A stretch of 64,000 nt of DNA, from the NCBI RefSeq assembly GCF_030812255.1, contig NZ_JAUSSH010000003.1, forward strand, positions 186,001-250,000, in the 5' to 3' direction. Position numbers and translations under genes: made by a program. The DNA is from Paeniglutamicibacter psychrophenolicus. GTDB lineage: Bacteria > Actinomycetota > Actinomycetes > Actinomycetales > Micrococcaceae. The notes beneath the pieces are model-generated. The model was not told the DNA's origin and did no database searches. It saw only the letters and a list, made by a program, of their open reading frames with translations. Positions 56,919-64,000 of the stretch are shown one piece after another (the stretch's first letter is position 1; each line of letters starts with the position of its first letter).

Positions 56919-56966
56919 GCCCCTTGGCAAGCAAGGGGCGGCCGTACGGGGAGTATCCCGTACGGC
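56919..56966 (-). terminator. Two tandem hairpins ahead of leuS
   Basis: GCCGTACGGG/CCCGTACGGC (56941-56966) is followed on the minus strand by GCCCCTT/AAGGGGC (56919-56939) and TTTTGTGTG. It would terminate transcription of the upstream membrane-protein gene, or act as an attenuator in the leuS leader. Confidence 0.6.
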
Positions 56967-57047
56967 TAGGTTAGCAAGAGCGCAACGTTCATGTCGCCAA
57001 TTCTACCGCACGAACCGTGCGGGGTGCGGGTCCGTGTCCCGGACCCC

Positions 57048-57560
57048 CTATTGCACGGGGCGGCGGTAGGCCGCCGGGTCGTCGTGGTGCAGCGGTCCCG
57101 CCGGTGCCGGGCGCCGCGACAGCAGCGCGATGGTTCCCAGTACGCCGATCACCGCGTAGCTGCCCGCGTTCGATGCCCCGTGCCACAGCACCCGCAAGTG
57201 GAACGGAGGATAAGTCCCGTAGGTGGGATCGGGCCGGACCGACTGGTACACGTCGTTGGTCCCGAAAACCACGACGCAGGCGGCCAAGGCGAGGGCCGCC
57301 GCCACCACCGCCCCGACCCCCGGATCCGTCGCGGACCGCACATGCCGCACCGCGGCCCAGCCGGCCAGGGCCACGGTGAGTGCGGTCGCGGCCCCGAATT
57401 CCCATGCGGCCCGCGGCATCATTGCCTCGAATGGCAGCCCTCCCCAGTTCAAACGCATGCCCCTGTTGAGCCAATCGAAATGCATTCCCAGGTAGCCCAG
57501 CAGCGCGAACAGTGCAAGGCCCGCTGCAGCCCCGCCAAGAATCCTGACCAATGCCCGCAT
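57048..57560 (-). CDS. Small integral membrane protein of unknown function
   Basis: A 170-residue protein from the ATG at 57560, after AGGCGGG. Four hydrophobic segments are visible (about 8-25, 54-71, 81-98, 136-154). The loop WLNRGMRLNWGGLPFEAMMPR and the later TNDVYQSVRPDPTYGTYPPF are distinctive, but I do not recognise the family. It stands between glpK and leuS on the same strand, about 190 bases from glpK; a link to glycerol uptake is possible but unsupported. Confidence 0.65.
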   Translation of the reverse strand: MRALVRILGGAAAGLALFALLGYLGMHFDWLNRGMRLNWGGLPFEAMMPRAAWEFGAATALTVALAGWAAVRHVRSATDPGVGAVVAAALALAACVVVFGTNDVYQSVRPDPTYGTYPPFHLRVLWHGASNAGSYAVIGVLGTIALLSRRPAPAGPLHHDDPAAYRRPVQ

Positions 57561-57755
57561 GCCGTGCCCGCCTGTCCGTGCGGCTTCCGGCCCGCAGGGG
57601 CGGAAGCGTGGGTGGGCCCGAACGCCGAAGAGTGCGGGCCGAGGTTCCTCCCACCCTAGCCACGGGCTCATCGCGCGGGGCGTCTTGGCCCGGAACGTTA
57701 TGCGGCCGAGACGCGGCCGCACGAGCCGCCGTGATGTCGCTGCCGGCGCGGCCGC

Positions 57756-59270
<1,515 letters not shown>

Positions 59271-59366
59271 GGGGAGTGCCTTTCAGCGTCGGGTGGGGGC
59301 GGCTCGGCGGGCTCGGGAAGGGGCGCGGAAGCGTGTTCGATGCCCCGCTGCCCCCTGCGCGGAATC

Positions 59367-61073
59367 CTACGCGTTGGACAGCGCCGGGCGCGCCCCGTGG
59401 TCCTCGGTGAGCACGCGGCGGCACTCGGCGACCTGCGCGGCGGCCTGGCCCTGGTCCCAGCCAAGCACCGGGGCCAGTGCCGCGGCGACCTGTTCGAGCA
59501 GCTCCTGGGTCACCAGCCCGCGGAAGGCCAGCGAGGTGCGCCGGATGAACACGTCGGCGAGCGATCCCAGGTGTTCACGGGTGCCCAGGTAGGCAAGTTC
59601 GGCAGCGGAGAGTTCGTCGCTGGCCGGCAGCGTCGGGTCATCGGATCCGATGAACTCCAGGACGGTGTCGGCGCGGGTGCCGTAGCGTTCCAGCAGCACC
59701 TCGAGCCGCCGGCGTCCGGCCAGCGCGGAGCGGGCGGCAAACCAGGCCTCGAGCGCGGCGGGGGTGCCGGGGTAGTTCCGCCCGCCGCCGATGGGCAGGT
59801 TCCGGGTGCCGGGTCCCGGGGCCACGCCGAGCTCGGCGAGCACCTTCTTGCCCAGCGTCTCCCCCAGCGCGCGGAACGTCGTCCATTTCCCGCCCACCAG
59901 GGACAGCTCGGTGGTGCCGCCGGGCAGCGCCGCGCGTTCGATGCGGTAGTCGCGGGAGACGAAGCCGGGAGCGGTGTCGTCGTGGCGCGGCAGCGGGCGC
60001 ACGCCGGAGAACCGGTAGACGATGTGTTCCTCGCGCACCTCGATGGATGGGAACACGTGCCGGATAAGGTCGAAGAAGTACGCCACCTCCGCATCGGTGC
60101 AGCGTGCCGGCACGCCCATGTCCGCGTCGATGTCGGTGGTGCCCACCAGCACCCGGTCCCCCAGCGGGTAGATCAGTACGATCCGCCCGTCGGAGTGCTC
60201 GAAGAAGATCTCCCGCCCGCCGCAGGCCTCCAGCAATTCCCGGTGGTCCAGCACGATGTGGCTGCCCTTGGTCCCGCCCATGAAATTGCTGGCGGTGCCC
60301 ATGGCCTCGTTGGTCAGATCCACCCAGGCCCCGGTCGCATTGACCAGCACGTCGGCGTCGAAGTCGAATTCCTCCCCGGTGAGCTCGTCGCGCAGCCTGG
60401 CGCCGTTGGCGCCGTACCCGGCCAGCGCGACGTAGTTGCTGGCCCGGGCGTGGGGGTTGGCCTCCAGTCCGTCGCGCAGCACATCCAGGGTGAGGCGCTC
60501 GGGGTTGTGCACCGAGGCGTCGAAGTAGGTGGCCGTGTACTTCACGTCCCCGCGCAGCAGCGGCAACTGCGCCAGGGAGGCCTTGGCCCCGCGGAACTTG
60601 TGCCACGGGGTGTTGCGCCCCACGGCCCCGGCAAAGACGTCGTAGAGCACCAGCCCGGCCTTGATCAGCACCGCGCCGCGTTCGGTGGCGGCGGAGCCGC
60701 GGTGGGTGAGGAAGCGCATGGGGGCCGAGAGGATCCCGGAGAAGGTGGAGAAGATCGGGATGGTGGTGCGCAGCGGCTTGACGTAGTGCGGTGCGATCTC
60801 CAGCAGCCGGTTCCGTTCCCGCACGGACTCGTGGACCAAGCGGAACTCGCCGTTTTCCAGGTAGCGGATGCCGCCGTGGATCATGTGCGAGGAGGCGCCC
60901 GAGGCACCCTGGCAGTAGTCCCCGCGTTCCACCAGCGCCACGTCCACGCCCTGCATGGCCAGGTAGCGGAAGGTCGCCACGCCGTTGATGCCTCCGCCCA
61001 CGATGAGGACCTTGGCTCCGGGGCGGGCGCGCAGCGCAGCCAGTTCGGATCGGTGGGACGCTGCGGCTGCCAC
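59367..61073 (-). CDS. glpD: Glycerol-3-phosphate dehydrogenase (FAD, quinone-linked)
   Basis: A 568-residue flavoenzyme oxidising glycerol 3-phosphate at the membrane. The FAD-binding loop VLIVGGGINGVATFRYLAM is near 22-40, with VERGDYCQGASGASS and GGIRYLE following, and the C-terminal DAO_C domain from about 395. The GTG at 61073 is preferred because GAAGGATGG stands just upstream; an ATG at 61136 would add 21 residues. Electrons go to menaquinone and so to the bc1-aa3 chain. glpK is next in the operon. Confidence 0.94.
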   Translation of the reverse strand: MAAAASHRSELAALRARPGAKVLIVGGGINGVATFRYLAMQGVDVALVERGDYCQGASGASSHMIHGGIRYLENGEFRLVHESVRERNRLLEIAPHYVKPLRTTIPIFSTFSGILSAPMRFLTHRGSAATERGAVLIKAGLVLYDVFAGAVGRNTPWHKFRGAKASLAQLPLLRGDVKYTATYFDASVHNPERLTLDVLRDGLEANPHARASNYVALAGYGANGARLRDELTGEEFDFDADVLVNATGAWVDLTNEAMGTASNFMGGTKGSHIVLDHRELLEACGGREIFFEHSDGRIVLIYPLGDRVLVGTTDIDADMGVPARCTDAEVAYFFDLIRHVFPSIEVREEHIVYRFSGVRPLPRHDDTAPGFVSRDYRIERAALPGGTTELSLVGGKWTTFRALGETLGKKVLAELGVAPGPGTRNLPIGGGRNYPGTPAALEAWFAARSALAGRRRLEVLLERYGTRADTVLEFIGSDDPTLPASDELSAAELAYLGTREHLGSLADVFIRRTSLAFRGLVTQELLEQVAAALAPVLGWDQGQAAAQVAECRRVLTEDHGARPALSNA

Positions 61074-61256
61074 GATGGGGCCATCCTTCGCTGTTGCAGT
61101 GGGCGTAAAGCGTGCTTCACATGGTCTTCTCGACATTACCGGGGCGCCGGTGCCGGTGCCTAGCCCATCCGGTGAAGCGTAAGCGAATCGTTGCCGAACC
61201 CCGGCCGGACCGCGGCGGTTCCCGCGCCTGTCCGGCGGCCGTCCCGCGGCCCGGGA

Positions 61257-61262
61257 TAGGCT
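61257..61262 (+). promoter_or_regulatory. -10 hexamer, leaderless promoter
   Basis: TAGGCT lies six bases before the ATG at 61269; the intervening GGGAAC could serve as a weak ribosome-binding site instead. Confidence 0.35.
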
Positions 61263-61268
61263 GGGAAC

Positions 61269-62339
61269 ATGCACCTCTCCCCGCCGCAAGCCCCGCGCCG
61301 CGCCCTGAAAAGCCTCCACCACGTGCATGGTTCGGAGGTGTCCTGCTGGACCTATCCGGCCACGGCCCCCTGCCGCGGCGTCATCCTTGCGGTGCACGGC
61401 TTCCGCGGCGACCACCACGGCCTGGCGCGGATCATCGAGCAGCTGCCGGGCCACACCGTCATCGTTCCGGATTTGCCCGGGTTCGGCTCCTCGACACCGT
61501 TTTCCGGCGTGTCGGCCCACGGCGCGCCGGACGGTGCCCCGGGGTTCCCGGCGCCCGGCCGCGCCCCGGAAGCCAGCGGGCCGCGCCACGACGTGGCCGG
61601 CTACGGCGAGGTCGTCGGCGCGCTGCGCGGGCAACTGGGTCTGGGCCCGGCGACCATCCTGCTGGGCCATTCCTTCGGCACCATCGTCGCCGCCGCCTAT
61701 CTGGCCCGGCACCCGGGGTCCTTCGAACAACTGGTGCTGGTCAACCCGATCTGCGAACCGGCGCTCAAGGGCAGCCAGGCGCTGATGTCCCGCGCCGCGG
61801 GCGCCTATTACGCTGCCGGCGCACTCCTGCCGGCCACCCTGGGAGAGGCGCTGCTGCGCTCCCGGCTGGTCACCGATGCGATGTCGCTGGCCATGCTCAA
61901 GTCCAGGGACCGGGCGACGCGCGACTACGTCGTTGACCAGCACCGGAGCTATTTCTCCGGGTTCACCTCGCGCTCCACCCTGCGCGAGGCCTACGCGGCA
62001 TCGATCACCGCCACGGTGCGCGATGTGGCGGCCCGGATCAACGAGCCGACGCTGCTGGTGGTCGGCGAGCAGGACGAGCTCGGCTCGGTGCCCGCCCAGC
62101 GCTCCCTGGCCCGCACCTTCCCGCGCGCCACGCTGCGGGTGATCGGGGACGTCGGGCACCTGATCCACTACGAAAAGGCGGCCGAGGCCGCGGCGCTCAT
62201 CGAGGAGTTCCTGGGCGCGGAGCACCCGTGGGTGCCGCGCGGGATGCCGCGCACGCCCTACCCGGGCGACGGGCGAAGGAGCCGGCCAAGGCAGTCGAAT
62301 CAGCCGAATCAGCAGGACGCGACGACCCGGACGGGCTAG
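61269..62339 (+). CDS. Alpha/beta hydrolase
   Basis: A 356-residue serine hydrolase. The oxyanion loop is VHGFRGDHHG (42-51), the nucleophile elbow GHSFG gives S135, the acid is in VGEQDELGS and the histidine in VGDVGHLIHYE. A Gly/Pro/Ala-rich insertion lies before the nucleophile (about 78-108). The C-terminal 40 residues are basic and Gln-rich (RQSNQPNQQ). No signal peptide is present and the substrate is unknown. The end overlaps the convergent priA gene by four bases. Confidence 0.85.
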   Translation: MHLSPPQAPRRALKSLHHVHGSEVSCWTYPATAPCRGVILAVHGFRGDHHGLARIIEQLPGHTVIVPDLPGFGSSTPFSGVSAHGAPDGAPGFPAPGRAPEASGPRHDVAGYGEVVGALRGQLGLGPATILLGHSFGTIVAAAYLARHPGSFEQLVLVNPICEPALKGSQALMSRAAGAYYAAGALLPATLGEALLRSRLVTDAMSLAMLKSRDRATRDYVVDQHRSYFSGFTSRSTLREAYAASITATVRDVAARINEPTLLVVGEQDELGSVPAQRSLARTFPRATLRVIGDVGHLIHYEKAAEAAALIEEFLGAEHPWVPRGMPRTPYPGDGRRSRPRQSNQPNQQDATTRTG

Positions 62340-64000
62340 AGGATCCCGTCCGGGTCGATGCGGATGGCCACGACCGGCTCCTTGGCGGCGCTGAAGGTGG
62401 CGCGCAGCGCACGCAGCGCCGCGGTGACGGCCGGACCCTGGGCGTAGGAGAAGAACAGCAGCCAGCGGTGCTCGCCCTCCCCCAGCAGCACCGGCCCGTG
62501 CCGGCGCACCTCCTCGCCCAGCACCAGGGCGTCCATGAACTTGTCCGCGGTTCCCGCCGGGCCCTTGACCATGGCGGTGCGCACCGCCGGGGGCAGTCCC
62601 AGGGCGCGGCGCTCGTCGAGCTCCGCCTGTGCATAGGCCGCGGCGTCAAAGCGCACCAGCGCGCGCATGGGCTCGGTCGGGTCCCCGGCCACCACCACGG
62701 TGCCGCCGCCCGGGTGCCCCTCGGTGGCATCCCGGCCGCGGGCCAGGCAAGCTGCGCCCATCCAGCGGTTGAGCACCTCCTCGCCGGTGCGCAGGCCCTC
62801 GCGGGCCATCATCCGGTCCCCGTCCAGCAGCAGCACCGCGGCGTACCCGTTGGCCGCCACCGGTTCGGCGCCCGGGGTCGCGACCACCAGTGCCGGGGCA
62901 TCGGGCACCGTGTGCAGCGGCTTGGCCCCGGTCGCGGCAACCACCTTGATGCCCGGGAAGGCCCGGCCAAGTTCCTCGGCGGTGCGGTCCGCCCCGATCG
63001 AGGCGGCGCGCAGGCGCATGAATCCGCACTCCACGCAGCTCCAGTCGTGGGCCACCAGGCCGCACCAGCCGCAGGCCGGGGCCCCGCGGGCTTCGCCCAG
63101 GGCCAGCGGCCCGTTGCAGGCGGTGCAGCGGGCCGGGGTGCGGCAGCGTTCGCAGCGCAGCGCCGGCATGAACCCGGTGCGGGCGACCTGCACCAGCACC
63201 GGCCCGCGGGCCAGCGCGGCCTTGGCCTCGCGCCAGGCGGCGGCCGGGAGCCGGGCGGCATGCAGCAGCGGGTCGCGTTCGGCCTCGAACTCGTCCGAGG
63301 CGGCGATGACCCGCGGCGCGTGGGCGCGCAGCAGCTTTCGGTCGGCCTCCAGTTCGTGGGCCCAGCCGCTGCGGACCAGGCGCTGGGCCTCGGCGCTGCG
63401 CCCGGGGGCGGCCAGCAGCAGCCCGGCGTTCTCGATGCCGCAGCGCAGCAGCAGCACCTCGCGGGCGTGGTGGTAGGGGGCGCGCGGCTCGGCGTGCGAA
63501 TTGTCCGCGTCGTCCCAGATGACCGCCAGGCCCAGGTTCGTCACCGGGGCGAAGGCGGCGTTGCGGGTGCCGACCACCAGCCGTGCGGACCCGCGGGCCA
63601 CGCGCAGGAAGTTCCGGTAGCGCGGGGTGGCACCGTCCTCGGCGGTCAGCCGCGCATAGGCGTGCGCGCCCAAGCGCTCGTCGAGCACGGCGCAGAGCCT
63701 GGCCAGGTCGCGTGCGTCGGGGACCACGATCAGCACCCCGCGCCCGGAGGCCAGGACCAGTTCGGAGGCCTCGAGCAGCAGCCCGGGCCAGTCCCCGGGG
63801 CGGTTGGGCACCGCGGAGAGCACGGCGCGCGGGGATTGGCCGGTGCGCAGCATCCGGGCGAAGTCGGCTCCGCCGTGGTATTCGGACAGCAGCGGGGCCG
63901 CCGGGTCGCCGCCGGGGTCGCCGGCCGGGCCCTTCACGGCGGGCGCGTCGATGGCCGGGCCGGCCACCGGCGGTTCGTCGCCGTGTTCGCCATCCCCGGC
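62336..64000 (-). CDS. priA: Primosomal protein N' (PriA-like), partial at the 5' end
   Basis: The visible 554 residues lack the N-terminus, which lies beyond the window; the frame is open to base 64000. A zinc-binding region with paired cysteines is present (CERCRTPARC, CTACNG, CGWCG, CVECG, between about 285 and 330 of the visible part). PriA restarts stalled forks. Actinobacterial members often have a degenerate helicase core: here the expected GSGKT Walker A is not found and ASGRGVLIVVPD stands near its place, and the DEAH box reads WDDADN. Probably a non-helicase PriA. Confidence 0.85.
   Translation of the reverse strand, partial: AGDGEHGDEPPVAGPAIDAPAVKGPAGDPGGDPAAPLLSEYHGGADFARMLRTGQSPRAVLSAVPNRPGDWPGLLLEASELVLASGRGVLIVVPDARDLARLCAVLDERLGAHAYARLTAEDGATPRYRNFLRVARGSARLVVGTRNAAFAPVTNLGLAVIWDDADNSHAEPRAPYHHAREVLLLRCGIENAGLLLAAPGRSAEAQRLVRSGWAHELEADRKLLRAHAPRVIAASDEFEAERDPLLHAARLPAAAWREAKAALARGPVLVQVARTGFMPALRCERCRTPARCTACNGPLALGEARGAPACGWCGLVAHDWSCVECGFMRLRAASIGADRTAEELGRAFPGIKVVAATGAKPLHTVPDAPALVVATPGAEPVAANGYAAVLLLDGDRMMAREGLRTGEEVLNRWMGAACLARGRDATEGHPGGGTVVVAGDPTEPMRALVRFDAAAYAQAELDERRALGLPPAVRTAMVKGPAGTADKFMDALVLGEEVRRHGPVLLGEGEHRWLLFFSYAQGPAVTAALRALRATFSAAKEPVVAIRIDPDGIL

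Noticed and set aside
56816-57047. T-box riboswitch for leuS
   Set aside because: No T-box consensus sequence is visible in the leader; only two hairpins and a short T-rich tail are present.

Overview
The window is 64 kb of chromosome from a high-GC Gram-positive bacterium. Gene content and order point to an actinobacterium of the Micrococcaceae (Arthrobacter-like). The signs are an actinobacterial bcc-aa3 respiratory chain (diheme QcrC, Rieske QcrA with three membrane segments, CtaF subunit), a BioQ-type biotin operator, actinobacterial families DUF3043, DUF3054 and DUF3097, a PriA-like protein without an obvious helicase core in the visible part, and many leaderless genes. Genus placement is inference; there is no rRNA or tRNA gene in the window.

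Layout. 0-6.1 kb: a partial lipoprotein gene, a 2H phosphoesterase, then a tight biotin operon (bioY, a small acyl-CoA-ligase-like gene, a thiolase-like gene, bioM, bioN, a CHY zinc-finger gene) behind a tandem BioQ-like operator. 6.1-10.4 kb: loosely packed accessory genes (DUF2199, a hypothetical gene, a VOC protein, a dihydrofolate-reductase-like protein), one decayed gene, and a 1.1 kb stretch with no gene. 10.4-12.7 kb: DUF3054, a stand-alone AsnC/Lrp ligand-binding domain, and trpD. 12.7-22 kb: the respiratory cluster in two convergent blocks, ctaE-qcrC-qcrA-qcrB (+) and ctaC-ctaD-ctaF (-), with a doubtful VOC gene and a GntR regulator between them.

22-30.8 kb: erpA, an M20 dipeptidase, DUF3043, pyrD, an alpha/beta hydrolase, uppS-recO, and leuA preceded by a possible 11-residue leader peptide. 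30.9-33.3 kb: an IS5-family element that abuts the era stop codon. Its decayed transposase is split by about 1.6 kb carrying a RES/Xre toxin-antitoxin pair, and the toxin gene has an in-frame amber codon. 33.3-46.6 kb: housekeeping genes era, a CorC-type transporter gene, ybeY, phoH; a GerMN lipoprotein; hrcA-dnaJ-rsmE under a CIRCE-like operator; DUF3097; DUF4870; lepA-hemW.

46.7-64 kb: a PemK/MazF-like gene, rpsT, an amber-interrupted secreted-protein gene, holA, comEA-comEC, a DegV protein with a Pro/Lys-rich tail, leuS, a small membrane protein, glpD-glpK, an alpha/beta hydrolase, and the 3' part of priA.

How the genes fit together. BioY, BioM and BioN form an ECF biotin importer; the ligase and thiolase travelling with them suggest an acyl-CoA step linked to biotin that is not assigned here. 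The two respiratory blocks encode the cytochrome bc1 complex and aa3 oxidase, which form a supercomplex in actinobacteria. hrcA-dnaJ-rsmE and phoH-ybeY-corC-era are stress, ribosome and RNA-maturation operons. glpD-glpK degrade glycerol. About a dozen genes have a -10 hexamer 5-7 nt before the start codon, which implies widespread leaderless transcription. The most unusual items are the biotin-linked ligase/thiolase pair, the TA-loaded IS between era and its likely terminator, the leuA leader peptide, and a CTAC-N5-GTAG palindrome shared by the two respiratory promoter regions.
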